A program made the translations under genes and the position numbers. From Pseudomonas sp. GGS8 (GTDB lineage Bacteria; Pseudomonadota; Gammaproteobacteria; Pseudomonadales; Pseudomonadaceae), in contig NZ_JALJWF010000001.1 in NCBI RefSeq assembly GCF_024168645.1, forward strand, positions 6,451,501-6,515,500: a stretch of 64,000 nucleotides of DNA, given 5' to 3'. How positions within the stretch are numbered: the stretch's first letter is position 1; the number at the start of each line of letters is the position of its first letter. Below the pieces are notes generated by a model that did not search any database, had not been told where the DNA came from, and worked only from the letters and a program-made list of their open reading frames with translations. Shown piece after piece: positions 52,831 through 61,760 of this stretch.

Positions 52831-53498
52831 CGAATGATCCTCTCGATGCGCAAGCGCAACATATCGCCCGGCCTCAGCATGGCCGGAGGGTTTTGGGTCG
52901 GGTCAAAAAATGACATTTCGGTGCGGCCGATGGTGTTCCAGCCGCTGGGACCGGCCGATGCCGAAACACCGGTCTGCACCCCGCCGATCGACACGGAGCC
53001 AGCGGCAATACTGATCACCGGCACCTGCCGCCGTGGTGTGGCCAGACGCGGGTCCATGCCGCCGAGGTAGCAGTAACCGGGATGGCTGCCCAAGGCGTAC
53101 ACCGGATACAACGGTTCGCAATGCAGGTTGGCGATGGTGTCGATATCCAGCCCGGTGTGCGCCACCACATCAGCCATGTGCGGGCCGAATTCACCGCCGT
53201 ACACCACCGGCAACTCGACAATGCGTCCTTCGAGCGGCAGCGGTTGACTCAGCTCCCAGGCCTCAAGCAATCGCTCGCACAATCCGTTGAGGTCACGCGG
53301 CGGCTTGATGAAGGTCAGCATCAGGTTGTTCATGCCGGGAACCGCTTCGTGTATGTCGGCCCATTGCCCGACCTGCAAAGCCAGGCTCCAAATGCGTTGT
53401 TGCGGCGCCAGATCCAGCTCGCCGGGGGCTTCGAACAGCAAAGCCGTAGATCCCAGCAGGCTGATGTGCGGACGCAGCGATACAGAAGCAGTACTCAT
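52827..53498 (-). CDS. pxpB: 5-oxoprolinase subunit B (KipI family)
   Basis: From the ATG at 53498 the product is 223 residues: [60 protein letters not shown] and [26 protein letters not shown], then [28 protein letters not shown]. This is PxpB/KipI. The start overlaps the stop of the biotin carboxylase gene by 4 bp, so translation is coupled with that gene, which is unusual for a plain 5-oxoprolinase. Confidence 0.9.
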   Translation of the reverse strand: MSTASVSLRPHISLLGSTALLFEAPGELDLAPQQRIWSLALQVGQWADIHEAVPGMNNLMLTFIKPPRDLNGLCERLLEAWELSQPLPLEGRIVELPVVYGGEFGPHMADVVAHTGLDIDTIANLHCEPLYPVYALGSHPGYCYLGGMDPRLATPRRQVPVISIAAGSVSIGGVQTGVSASAGPSGWNTIGRTEMSFFDPTQNPPAMLRPGDMLRLRIERIIR

Positions 53499-54847
53499 GT
53501 CGGACTCCGTTGTTGCAACCAGCGCTCCAGGTGATGAATGTCCACGCCACCGCTGCAGAACGCCGGGTCGTCGAGAATGTCGCGGTGCAGCGGGATATTG
53601 GTCGAGATGCCTTCCACGCACAGTTCACTCAGGGCCAGGCGCATCCGGGCCATGGCCTCATCGCGTGTCGCGCCGTGGGTAATGACCTTGGCCACCATCG
53701 AGTCGTAGTAAGGCGGCACCCGATAGCCGGTGGTGACATGAGAGTCGACCCGCACACCAAAGCCCCCGGGGACTTCCCAGCGCTGAATCAGCCCCGGCGT
53801 CGGCATGAACGTGATCGGGTCTTCGGCATTGATCCGGCATTCCAGCGAATGGCCATTGAGTTGCACGTCTTGCTGACGCAGCTCAAGCACTTCACCCCGG
53901 GCCATGCGCAGCTGCTGCTGGACGATGTCGATGCCGGTAGTCATCTCCGTCACCGGGTGCTCGACTTGCAGCCGGGTGTTCATCTCGATGAAGAAGAACT
54001 CACCGTCCTCATACAGAAATTCGAAGGTGCCGACGCCGCGATAGCCGATTTGCCGGCAAGCGGCGGCACAGCGTTCGCCGACCTTGGCAATCAGTTCCGG
54101 GTCGATGCCCGGTGCCGGCGCTTCTTCCAGGACTTTCTGGTGCCGACGTTGCAAGGAACAATCGCGGCAACCCAGCCAGATCGCATGGCCATGGGCATCG
54201 CACAACACCTGGATTTCCACATGCCGCGGATGACCGAGAAACTTCTCGATGTAGAGCTCCGGGTTACCGAAGGCCAGCCGTGCTTCTTCACGGGTCAGCG
54301 CGATGGCATCAAGCAGTTCGCCCTCTTCTTTCACCACCCGCATGCCGCGACCACCGCCACCGCCGGCTGCTTTGACGATCACCGGGTAACCGATTTCACG
54401 TGCAATGGCCTGGATGCTTTCATCATCGGTGGGCATCACCGAATCCGGACCCGGCACGCACGGTACGCCGGCTTCGCGCATCGCCCGTTTGGCAGCGACC
54501 TTGTCGCCCATGGTGCGAATGCACGCCGCGCTCGGCCCGATAAAAGTCAGCCCGGCCGCTTCAATGCGCTCGGCGAACCCGGCGTTTTCCGACAGAAAGC
54601 CATAACCCGGATGGATCGCCTGAGCGCCGCTGACCTTGGCTGCGAACAGCAGCGCCGCTTGGTTCAGATAACTCTGACCGGGTGACGCCGGCCCGATGCA
54701 CAGGGCCTGATCGGCGTTTTGCACGTACTGGGCGTGGCGATCGGCCTCGGAATGCACGACCACGGTCTGCAACCCCAGGCCACGGCAGGCACGCTGAATG
54801 CGCAGGGCGATTTCGCCACGGTTGGCGATCAGCACTTTGTCGAACAT
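53495..54847 (-). CDS. Biotin carboxylase (AccC paralogue)
   Basis: From the ATG at 54847 the product is 450 residues of the AccC type: [52 protein letters not shown], the ATP-grasp glycine loop [65 protein letters not shown]. It would carboxylate biotin on the carrier encoded just upstream. Clustered with pxpBC it probably serves a dedicated carboxylase rather than fatty acid synthesis. Confidence 0.92.
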   Translation of the reverse strand: MFDKVLIANRGEIALRIQRACRGLGLQTVVVHSEADRHAQYVQNADQALCIGPASPGQSYLNQAALLFAAKVSGAQAIHPGYGFLSENAGFAERIEAAGLTFIGPSAACIRTMGDKVAAKRAMREAGVPCVPGPDSVMPTDDESIQAIAREIGYPVIVKAAGGGGGRGMRVVKEEGELLDAIALTREEARLAFGNPELYIEKFLGHPRHVEIQVLCDAHGHAIWLGCRDCSLQRRHQKVLEEAPAPGIDPELIAKVGERCAAACRQIGYRGVGTFEFLYEDGEFFFIEMNTRLQVEHPVTEMTTGIDIVQQQLRMARGEVLELRQQDVQLNGHSLECRINAEDPITFMPTPGLIQRWEVPGGFGVRVDSHVTTGYRVPPYYDSMVAKVITHGATRDEAMARMRLALSELCVEGISTNIPLHRDILDDPAFCSGGVDIHHLERWLQQRSPT

Positions 54848-54878
54848 TGAATTCACCTGAGAGAGGATGGGCTTGGGA

Positions 54879-55307
54879 TCAGTCGAGACGGAACAACGAC
54901 TGACCGGCTTCGACTTCGGCGCCACTCTGGGCGAGGATCGCGGCGATCCGTCCGGCGGCTTTGGCCTTGACCGGGTGGAACATTTTCATCGCCTCGATAA
55001 CCGCCAGGGTCTGCCCGGCTTCGACCTGCTCGCCGACCGTGACAAACGGTGCTTGCCCTGCGGCGGGCGTCAGATGCAGCACGCCGTACAGACTGGCCTT
55101 GACCTCGATGGCCTGCACCGCCGGGGTATCTGCCGTGGATGGCGGTGCTGTCGATACCGGCGATTGCCCGGTCAACAGCTCTGCGGTCAAAACCTTTCCG
55201 GCCTGCTTGAAAAGACGAACCGTACTGTCACCTTCGGTCAGACTCAGTTCGAGCAGATCGGATTCGGCGAGCAAATCGATCAACCCCTTGATGCGTTCTG
55301 AATCCAT
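54879..55307 (-). CDS. Biotin carboxyl carrier protein (AccB paralogue)
   Basis: The 142-residue product has an N-terminal helix region ([21 protein letters not shown]), an Ala/Pro/Thr-rich linker (residues ~48-65) and the biotinyl domain with [13 protein letters not shown]; Lys108 is the biotinylation site. It is first in the unit accB-accC-pxpB-pxpC-carrier paralogue-pxpA. A LysR-type dyad lies about 100 bp upstream. Confidence 0.93.
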   Translation of the reverse strand: MDSERIKGLIDLLAESDLLELSLTEGDSTVRLFKQAGKVLTAELLTGQSPVSTAPPSTADTPAVQAIEVKASLYGVLHLTPAAGQAPFVTVGEQVEAGQTLAVIEAMKMFHPVKAKAAGRIAAILAQSGAEVEAGQSLFRLD

Positions 55308-55400
55308 GCGTGGGCCCCTGCCTGTCGAGCTGTCTTAAGTGGATGGGGTCAATGTAGCGAGCCCGCCGAACGACGACCAAGACGCTTTGGCTTTGGGGTG

Positions 55401-55415
55401 ATAAGCCGTCCTTAT
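55401..55415 (-). promoter_or_regulatory. LysR-type dyad before the accB-pxp unit
   Basis: ATAAG-CCGTC-CTTAT is a perfect dyad with T-N11-A spacing, followed by GACC. It sits in the 114-bp gap between the LysR gene stop and the accB start, its centre 101 bp before accB. Confidence 0.62.
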
Positions 55416-55421
55416 GACCAC

Positions 55422-56327
55422 TCAGATCAAGCTGCCGCGCATCTCGGCGACCAACTCCAGCAAGATCGCCTTGACCGCCTGGGCCGGCACCGACAGCGGC
55501 AAGTGACCGGACAGACACAGCGCCAGTGGCGCCTCGACCTCGGGCTCGACAATGCGACACATGTGCATCGAGGTGGCGGCGACCATCACCCGCGCCGAGG
55601 ATTCGGGGAGGATCGTCGAACCGAAGTGCTCGGCGACCGCAGCGGTCAGGGTGATCGACGATTCGATTTCAGCCACCACCCGCGCGCTCAAGCCAATGCG
55701 CAGGAAGGCTTCATCCACCAGTCGACGCATGACGTTGTAGGGACGCGGCAGGAGCATGTCCATGTCCGCCAGGTCGGCCAGAGGGATCTCCTCGAGAACG
55801 CTGACAGCAGGGTCGGCACTCACCAGATAGAGGTGCTCGCGCAGCAGCGAGACGAAGCTCAAGCCATGAACTTCACGCCCGCCATAGAGCACGGCCATGT
55901 CCATCCGGCCATTCATGATCAACTCGCTCAAGGTGGTGCCGAAGTTTTCATTGAGGTACAGCAGAATGCCCGGATGACGCTCGCGCACCCTGCGCAACAG
56001 CGGCAGGGACAGCGTCGATGCAGCGGTGCCTGGTGCCAGGCCGACCGACACTTGTCCGGACAAGGCCTGCCCCGTGGCATTGATGTCACTCTGAGCTTGT
56101 TCACACTGGCGCAGAATGATTTGCGCGTGGCCGTAGAGCACCTTCCCCGCCTCGGTCGGGGTGACGCCGCGTTTGGTGCGGATCAGCAATTGTTGCTGCA
56201 GCTCCGCCTCCAGCGTGGCCAGTTGCTGACTGAGTGCCGGTTGGGCGACATGCAGCACATCGGCGGCCTGGGTCATGCTGCCGATATCGACGAGTTTCAC
56301 GAAATACTTCAAACGACGCAGGTTCAC
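55422..56327 (-). CDS. LysR family regulator of the biotin/5-oxoproline-like system
   Basis: With the GTG at 56327 the product is 301 residues: an HTH start NLRRLKYFVKLVDIGSMTQAADVLHVAQPALSQQLATLEAELQQQLLIRTKRGVTPTEAG and a C-terminal effector domain (VSVGLAPGTAASTLSLPLLRRVRERHPGI, LIMNGRMDMAVLYGG). The LysR/CynR style N-terminus fixes the start better than the TTG at 56378. It is co-oriented with the accB unit and divergent from the aminotransferase gene. ATAAG-type dyads near three units suggest that it controls all of them. Confidence 0.88.
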   Translation of the reverse strand: MNLRRLKYFVKLVDIGSMTQAADVLHVAQPALSQQLATLEAELQQQLLIRTKRGVTPTEAGKVLYGHAQIILRQCEQAQSDINATGQALSGQVSVGLAPGTAASTLSLPLLRRVRERHPGILLYLNENFGTTLSELIMNGRMDMAVLYGGREVHGLSFVSLLREHLYLVSADPAVSVLEEIPLADLADMDMLLPRPYNVMRRLVDEAFLRIGLSARVVAEIESSITLTAAVAEHFGSTILPESSARVMVAATSMHMCRIVEPEVEAPLALCLSGHLPLSVPAQAVKAILLELVAEMRGSLI

Positions 56328-56407
56328 GGTGGCGATGCTCTTGCTCAACAAAGGGGGGCTGCCCACACGCTTTAGCAAGAGCCAGGCCAGCCCTGATTCC
56401 AGTCATT

Positions 56408-56518
56408 TGTGGCGAGGGGCTTGCCCCCGTTGGGCTGCGAAGCAGTCCTAAAATCTCTGATATACCAAAGTTCTTGTGAGTGCTACGCACTCAAACGGGG
56501 GCAAGCCCCCTCGCCACA
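56408..56518. repeat. Long palindromic repeat (GTGGCGAGGG family)
   Basis: TGTGGCGAGGGGCTTGCCCC (from 56408) is inverted at GGGGCAAGCCCCCTCGCCACA (ending 56518), one base different in the G-run. The middle holds GTGAGTGCTACGCACTC pairing. Confidence 0.85.
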
Positions 56519-56548
56519 GCTCGCTCCTACAGGTTCTGTGTCTCAACC

Positions 56549-56563
56549 ATAAGCCTTTGCTAT
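56549..56563 (+). promoter_or_regulatory. LysR-type dyad, distal site before the aminotransferase gene
   Basis: CCATAAGCCTTTGCTATGG contains ATAAG-CCTTT-GCTAT, a relaxed copy of the dyad; the flanks CCATA/TATGG are also symmetric. It lies ~199 bp before the start codon. Confidence 0.42.
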
Positions 56564-56653
56564 GGCTTGATCATTGATGACGGGACTAATACCCGCCAAG
56601 GGCATACAGGCTTGAGCGCACCACCTTGGTGCAAGCACTGTTCAGTTCCAGCC

Positions 56654-56668
56654 ATAAGCGATGCCTAT
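56654..56668 (+). promoter_or_regulatory. LysR-type dyad, proximal site before the aminotransferase gene
   Basis: ATAAG-CGATG-CCTAT matches the dyad with one changed base. Its centre is 94 bp before the GTG start, close to the distances at the two other units. Confidence 0.5.
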
Positions 56669-56754
56669 CCGACCAGAACGATCTCGTCTTATGGCTGCTC
56701 GGGTAGCGACTCGTACTGTAGGGCCTCGTCAACGTCATCAACGAGGAACGACAC

Positions 56755-57963
56755 GTGACCGCCTCCCGCATCGCCGCCCGTGTGCAACGTATCAAACCAT
56801 CGCCCAGCAGCGCCGCTTCTGACCGTGCGAACGAACTGCGCCGGCAAGGCAAGTCCATCATCAACCTGGTCGTCGGCGAGCCGGACTTCGATACCCCGGT
56901 GCACATTCGGCAAGCGGCCAGCGCCGCCATCGAGCGCGGCGAAACCCGTTACACGCAAAATGCCGGCACCCCGGAGTTGCGCCAGGCCATCGTCGCCAAG
57001 CTGGCCCGAGAAAACGGCCTGACCTACGGTGCGAATCAGATCCTGGTCACCAGCGGCGCGAAGAGCGCGATCTTCAATGCCTTCGCCGCCACCCTCGGCA
57101 CGGGCGATGAAGTGTTGATTCCGGCGCCGTACTGGGTGTCGTACCCCGACATGGTGCTGGCCTGCGAAGGTGAACCCGTCACCCTCGCCTGCCCGGAAGA
57201 ACACGCCTTCAAGCTGACCCCGGCGCAACTGCGCGGCGCAATCACCGAGCGCACTCGCTGGCTGCTGCTCAACTCGCCCAGCAACCCGACCGGCGCCAGC
57301 TACAGCGCCGCCGAACTGCGCGCCCTGGCCGATGTGCTGTTGGCTTATCCGCAGGTGTTGCTGATGACCGACGACATCTACGAGCACATTCGCTACGAAG
57401 GCCTGGATAACCCGCACATCCTCGCCATCGAACCGGCGTTGACCGAGCGCACCTTGGTGGTCAACGGTGTGTCCAAGACTTATGCCATGACTGGCTGGCG
57501 TATCGGCTACGCCGCAGGCCCGACCGACCTGATCGCGGCTATGGCGACCCTGCAATCGCAATCGACCAGCAATGCCTGTTCGATCAGCCAGGCCGCCGCC
57601 GTCGAAGCGCTCAATGGCGACCAGGCGTTCGTCAAGGACAGCGTGGCGGTCTATCAGCAACGCCGGGATCGCTGTCTGGAACTGCTCAACGCCATCGACG
57701 GTTTGAGTTGCCGCAAGCCCGACGGGGCGTTCTACCTCTATGTGAACTGCTCGGGTTTACTCGGCAAAACCACGGCCCAGGGCAAGCAGCTGGACAGCGA
57801 CTACGACGTGGTCATGTACCTGCTGGAAAGCCAGGGCGTGGCCGTGGTGGCAGGCACCGCTTATGGCCTGGCGCCGTTCTTCCGGATGTCGATTGCCACC
57901 GACATCAAGACCCTCGACGAAGGTTGCTCGCGCATTGCTGCTGCCGTTGCGGCTTTGAGCTGA
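56755..57963 (+). CDS. PLP-dependent aminotransferase (aspartate/aromatic class I)
   Basis: The 402-residue product starts at a GTG with a GAGGAA site. Fold type I features are complete: GKSIINLVVGEPDFDTP, YTQNAGTPELRQAIVAKL, VTSGAKSAIFNA, LLNSPSNPTGASYS, TDDIYEHIRYEG and the PLP lysine in VNGVSKTYAMTGWRIGYAAGP (Lys241). It is close to AspC-type enzymes of the I-beta/gamma group. It leads an MFS exporter and an OprD porin gene and may remove the amino group of a substrate imported by the ABC system; substrate is inferred only. Confidence 0.9.
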   Translation: MTASRIAARVQRIKPSPSSAASDRANELRRQGKSIINLVVGEPDFDTPVHIRQAASAAIERGETRYTQNAGTPELRQAIVAKLARENGLTYGANQILVTSGAKSAIFNAFAATLGTGDEVLIPAPYWVSYPDMVLACEGEPVTLACPEEHAFKLTPAQLRGAITERTRWLLLNSPSNPTGASYSAAELRALADVLLAYPQVLLMTDDIYEHIRYEGLDNPHILAIEPALTERTLVVNGVSKTYAMTGWRIGYAAGPTDLIAAMATLQSQSTSNACSISQAAAVEALNGDQAFVKDSVAVYQQRRDRCLELLNAIDGLSCRKPDGAFYLYVNCSGLLGKTTAQGKQLDSDYDVVMYLLESQGVAVVAGTAYGLAPFFRMSIATDIKTLDEGCSRIAAAVAALS

Positions 57964-57972
57964 GGACCGACG

Positions 57973-59517
57973 ATGGCCGTGGCGACCCACCCTCCCCTGA
58001 GTTTCAAACAGGCCTTGCTGGCAATGCTCGGTATCTCGCTGGTGTTGATGCTCTCGGCGCTCGACCAGACGGTGATCGGCAACGCCTTGCCAAGCATCGT
58101 CGCCGAGCTCAAGGGTTTTGAGCTTTACGCGTGGGTTGCCACGGGCTACATGCTGGCATCTATCGTCACCATCCCGATCTTCGGCCGGTTGGGGGATTAC
58201 TACGGGCGTAAGCCCTTCGTGATCGCCGCCACCCTGATTTTCACCCTGGCTTCACTGGCCTGCGCACTGGCCACAGACATGCTATTGCTGGTGATCGGTC
58301 GCGCCTTGCAGGGTGTCGGTGGCGGCATGCTGATCGGCACCGCCTTCGCCTGCATTCCGGAACTGTTTCCCGACACCAGACAACGCCTGCGCTGGCAGAT
58401 GCTGCTCAGCGCGCTCTTCAGCGTGGTCAACGCCGTCGGTCCGGGTTTAGGTGGTTATCTGACCGGGGCGTTTGGCTGGCGCTCGGTGTTCTATCTCAAT
58501 CTGCCGCTGGGTTGCCTGGCGCTGTTTTTTGCCTGGCGCTACCTGCCTTATTACCGCCCACAGCAACTGACAAAGATCAGCCTCGATTGGCCGGGTGCGC
58601 TGCTGATTGCCCTGGCATTGGGCAGTCTGCAGTTGTTCGTCGAGTGGCTGGGGCATTCCAGCCTGATGTTGAGTGCGGCGCTGGGTTTGATCTGCGTGGC
58701 GGCGACTGTCGCGCTGTGCGTTTGGGAACGGCGCTGCACGCATGCATTGCTGCCCTCGGCATTGCTGCGACTACCGAGCATGCGCCTGCTGTTTCTGCTG
58801 TCGATGGCGGCCGGCGCAATCATGTTTTCGCTGCTGTTCTATCTGCCGCTGTTGCTGCAAGGCAGCTATGGCTACTCGCCGCAAGAGGCCGGCCTGTTGA
58901 TTACACCACTGGCGCTGAGCATCACCCTGGGGGCGATCGTCAACAGCCGCATCGTGACCCGCTTGCGTAATCCGAACCTGTTGCCGCTGTGCGGTTTTGT
59001 GGCGCTGTTGCTGGCATGTTTCTGCCTGGCTCTCGCCGGACGTAGCGCCTCATTCAATGCGTTGCTCGGCTTGATTCTGCTGGCAGGTCTTGGCTTGGGA
59101 TTCATCCTGCTGAACCTGACGGTATTCACTCAAACCCTCGCCGAGCGCCAGTTCCTCGGGATCGCTACCGCACTGACCCAATCGTTGCGACTGGTTGGCG
59201 GATTGCTCGGAACCGCCTCGATGGGCGTGCTGGTCAACCTGCTTTACAGCGCCAACCTGCAGCGACTTTTTATCGCCCAAGGGCACGCCGACGGACTGGC
59301 GTTGTACGCCGACCCGCAGATCCTTTTACACCCCGACGCCGTACTGCTCGAACACCCGCAATGGCTGAGCCTGGCCCGCGATGCGCTGGCCCAGTCGGTG
59401 GGCGTCGGCCTGCTGCTCTGTGCCGGCATCGGCGTGCTCGCACTGTTCATCCTGTACCGCTTGCCGCCCGTGAGACTGAACGTCTTGCCGGCCACCGCTG
59501 CTCCTGAAAAACAATAA
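57973..59517 (+). CDS. DHA2-type MFS transporter, 14 helices
   Basis: The 514-residue product has the drug:H+ antiporter 2 signatures LVLMLSALDQTVIGNALPSIVAEL, YAWVATGYMLASIVTIPIFGRLGDYYGRKPF and VIGRALQGVGGGMLIG, with 14 predicted helices. EmrB/QacA relatives export drugs and metabolites, some export or import acids. It starts 9 bp after the aminotransferase stop, so it belongs to the same transcript. Confidence 0.9.
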   Translation: MAVATHPPLSFKQALLAMLGISLVLMLSALDQTVIGNALPSIVAELKGFELYAWVATGYMLASIVTIPIFGRLGDYYGRKPFVIAATLIFTLASLACALATDMLLLVIGRALQGVGGGMLIGTAFACIPELFPDTRQRLRWQMLLSALFSVVNAVGPGLGGYLTGAFGWRSVFYLNLPLGCLALFFAWRYLPYYRPQQLTKISLDWPGALLIALALGSLQLFVEWLGHSSLMLSAALGLICVAATVALCVWERRCTHALLPSALLRLPSMRLLFLLSMAAGAIMFSLLFYLPLLLQGSYGYSPQEAGLLITPLALSITLGAIVNSRIVTRLRNPNLLPLCGFVALLLACFCLALAGRSASFNALLGLILLAGLGLGFILLNLTVFTQTLAERQFLGIATALTQSLRLVGGLLGTASMGVLVNLLYSANLQRLFIAQGHADGLALYADPQILLHPDAVLLEHPQWLSLARDALAQSVGVGLLLCAGIGVLALFILYRLPPVRLNVLPATAAPEKQ

Positions 59518-59580
59518 AAACCTTTACTGCCGCTTTTGACTGCCTCTCACAACATTCGACAACTCATGGGGATGACTCCG

Positions 59581-60912
59581 ATGGAGCTTTTCAATCGCGC
59601 ACCTAAAGTAGTGGCCGGCATTTGCGGCCTGATCATCGCTCAACAGGGTTACGCCGCAGGCCTGGTAGAAGACAGCAAGCTCAGTGTGCTGGCCCGCAAC
59701 TTTTTCAGTAATGCCGACAACCGCAGCGGCGCCGCCGACCCCAACTACACCCAGGAATGGGGCCAGGGTTTCATCGCCAACTTTCAGTCTGGCTATACCC
59801 AGGGCACTGTCGGGTTCGGTGTCGACGCCATTGGCATGTACGGTATCCGGCTGGACTCCGGCAAAGGCCGGCACTACAACCCCGAAAGCAAAGCCTTCAA
59901 CGGCAACATCTTCCCGACCGACAGCGATGGGCGTGCCGTGGATGAGTTCGGCAGCCTGGGCCTGACGGCCAAAGCCAAGTTCTCCAACACCGAATTGAAA
60001 TACGGCACGCTGGTCCCGATGTTGCCGGTGGTGATGTCCACTGACCGCATGCTGCAACAAACCTTCAATGGCGGGCAGATCCAGTCCAAGGATCTGGAGA
60101 ACTTCACCTTCACCCTCGGCCAACTGGAGCATGTCAAAGGTCGCGGCTCAAGCAACCAGATGGGCATGTCCATTCCCGGTGCAAACAACGCGCAGACGGG
60201 CGAGTTCGTCAACAAGTTCTATTACGGCGGCGTGGACTACAAAGCGACCAAAGACCTGACCTTGCAGTATTACTACGGCAACCTGCAGGACTTCTACAAA
60301 CAGAATTTTCTGGGTCTCAAATACGATTGGCAGGTCGGTCCCGGCACCCTGCGCACCGACCTGCGTCACTTCGACAACCGCTCCGATGGCGCCAACGGTC
60401 ATGACCCCGACTTCTACACGTTTGGCTACTACGGCGATGGCGTCACCAAAGGCAAAGTCGACAGTCGCCTGAGCAGCGCGCAATTCACCTACCTGGTGAA
60501 CGGCCACACCCTCGCCGCCGGCCTGCAGCAAGTCAGCGGCGACAGCGACGCGGTCTGGCTGAACCAGGGTGACGGCTCGACCGCCTATTTCATGACGGAG
60601 TCGATGATCGGCAAGTTCCAGCGCGCCGGCGAAACCACCTGGCAGGTTCGCTACGGCTATGACTTCGCCAAGGTCGGGGTTCCGGGTTTGAGTTTCATGG
60701 GCATGTACGAAAGCGGTTCGAACATCCGTACCCCCACCGGCGACAAAAGCGAATGGGAGCGCAACCTGACCGTGAGTTATGTGGTCCAGCAAGGGCCGCT
60801 CAAAGACCTGAGCATTGCCCTGCGCCACGCTTCGTTGCGCACCGAAGTGTCCACGCAACGGGACAGCGACGAACATCGGGTGATCATCAGCTACCCACTG
60901 AACATTCTATAA
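59581..60912 (+). CDS. OprD-family outer-membrane porin
   Basis: From the ATG at 59581 the product is 443 residues with a signal (ELFNRAPKVVAGICGLIIAQQGYA), then GLVEDSKLSVLARNFFSNADNRSG, EWGQGFIANFQSGYTQGTVGFGVDAIGMYGIRLDSG and a C-terminal barrel strand RVIISYPLNIL, all typical of OprD channels, which admit amino acids and small acids. ATGs at 59566 and 59572 are other possible starts. It ends the aminotransferase unit and a hairpin follows the stop. Confidence 0.92.
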   Translation: MELFNRAPKVVAGICGLIIAQQGYAAGLVEDSKLSVLARNFFSNADNRSGAADPNYTQEWGQGFIANFQSGYTQGTVGFGVDAIGMYGIRLDSGKGRHYNPESKAFNGNIFPTDSDGRAVDEFGSLGLTAKAKFSNTELKYGTLVPMLPVVMSTDRMLQQTFNGGQIQSKDLENFTFTLGQLEHVKGRGSSNQMGMSIPGANNAQTGEFVNKFYYGGVDYKATKDLTLQYYYGNLQDFYKQNFLGLKYDWQVGPGTLRTDLRHFDNRSDGANGHDPDFYTFGYYGDGVTKGKVDSRLSSAQFTYLVNGHTLAAGLQQVSGDSDAVWLNQGDGSTAYFMTESMIGKFQRAGETTWQVRYGYDFAKVGVPGLSFMGMYESGSNIRTPTGDKSEWERNLTVSYVVQQGPLKDLSIALRHASLRTEVSTQRDSDEHRVIISYPLNIL

Positions 60913-60920
60913 AAGCCGAC

Positions 60921-60951
60921 ACACTGGGTGATGCGCATCGTCACCCAGTGT
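60921..60951 (+). terminator. Hairpin after the porin gene
   Basis: ACACTGGGTGA (60921-60931) pairs perfectly with TCACCCAGTGT (60941-60951), 11 bp, 9 bp after the porin stop. No T-run follows. Confidence 0.65.
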
Positions 60952-60989
60952 GCTTCTGGTGGCACGGCTGCCCCTGTCACAGGAGTTGC

Positions 60990-61250
60990 TCAAAGCAAGT
61001 GCCCGGCCCATATCTTGCGATTGACCAAATCGGCTGCGATTTCGATAAAAGCCTCCCCGACAAATTTCGCGGCAGGGCTGACTCGCCTGTCCGCGGGAAA
61101 GACCAAGACCAATTTGCGCATCGGAATGGGGTCGACCAACGGTGCCGCACTGAGCACGCCCGCTTCGATCTGCGCGTAAATCGAGGCCAAAGGCAAAGGG
61201 GTCAAACCCGAGACAAATAAAAAGGGTCGCGAGGTAAAGTCTCGCGCCCC
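60990..61250 (-). pseudogene. C-terminal fragment of a LysR family regulator
   Basis: Read leftward, the frame from about 61250 gives ARDFTSRPFLFVSGLTPLPL and then ASIYAQIEAGVL, DPIPMRKLVLVFPADRRVSPAAKFVGE, which matches the last ~85 residues of LysR effector domains. An in-frame TAA lies just before it and no HTH half can be found upstream. It looks like the remains of a deleted regulator gene, perhaps once controlling the porin unit. Confidence 0.65.
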
Positions 61251-61427
61251 TTCTTAATTTCAGGGGCGGGATGGAGCGATTCGGACGCCCCCATGTTGGG
61301 GACTGGACTAACCTGCAGATCGATGCGGTGCCGATGCCCACGACCGAGGCTGTTCGTCTGTGTTCTGGTGGCCGATACTCTGAGCTGGCAACTGAAGGCA
61401 AGTACTGCCCTGCAGAAAGGTTACTCA

Positions 61428-61634
61428 ATGCTGAAGAAACAACCGGAAAGCAAAGCAGCGACTGCTGCTGAAATTGAGCGCTCCATCCAGGCCCTGAACA
61501 AAATGGCAGAACGCCTTTGGGGTGATGGCCGGGAAGCTGAAGCGAAAGCCCTCCTTGATGCCTTGGACGCACTAAACCGGGCGCTTGATCGGATCAGAAT
61601 TGGAGAGAGTCGAAGGATTGCGACTCTGCATTAA
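61428..61634 (+). CDS. Small helical hypothetical protein
   Basis: The 68-residue product starts at an ATG with an AGAAAGG site. It reads KKQPESKAATAAEIERSIQA and continues with LNKMAERLWGDGREAEAKALLDALDALNRALDRIR, a run of amphipathic helix likely to form a coiled coil or helical hairpin. I do not recognise the family. A longer frame from 61293 has an Arg/Cys-rich start that looks non-coding. Confidence 0.6.
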   Translation: MLKKQPESKAATAAEIERSIQALNKMAERLWGDGREAEAKALLDALDALNRALDRIRIGESRRIATLH

Positions 61635-61760
61635 GACGCATGAGTCAATCGGCGGTTGAAGTTACTCTCAAATGCAGTGGTTTTGACTTTGCAGCCGGGT
61701 ACGAGCACATTCTGGTGCTACGTGAGGATGGATGCCTCGGTGAGGCTTAAGGAGAATGCC

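Noticed and set aside
53510..54685. 391-codon plus-strand frame opposite the biotin carboxylase gene
   Set aside because: The minus-strand product has all AccC motifs; the plus-strand frame is an antisense shadow.
28299..56518. Palindromic repeats as CRISPR units
   Set aside because: Copies are kilobases apart, inverted rather than direct, and there are no regular spacers or cas genes.
60907..61572. 221-codon minus-strand frame after the porin
   Set aside because: The neighbouring frame carries the clear LysR-like text; this one is a shifted shadow over the porin terminator and the fragment.
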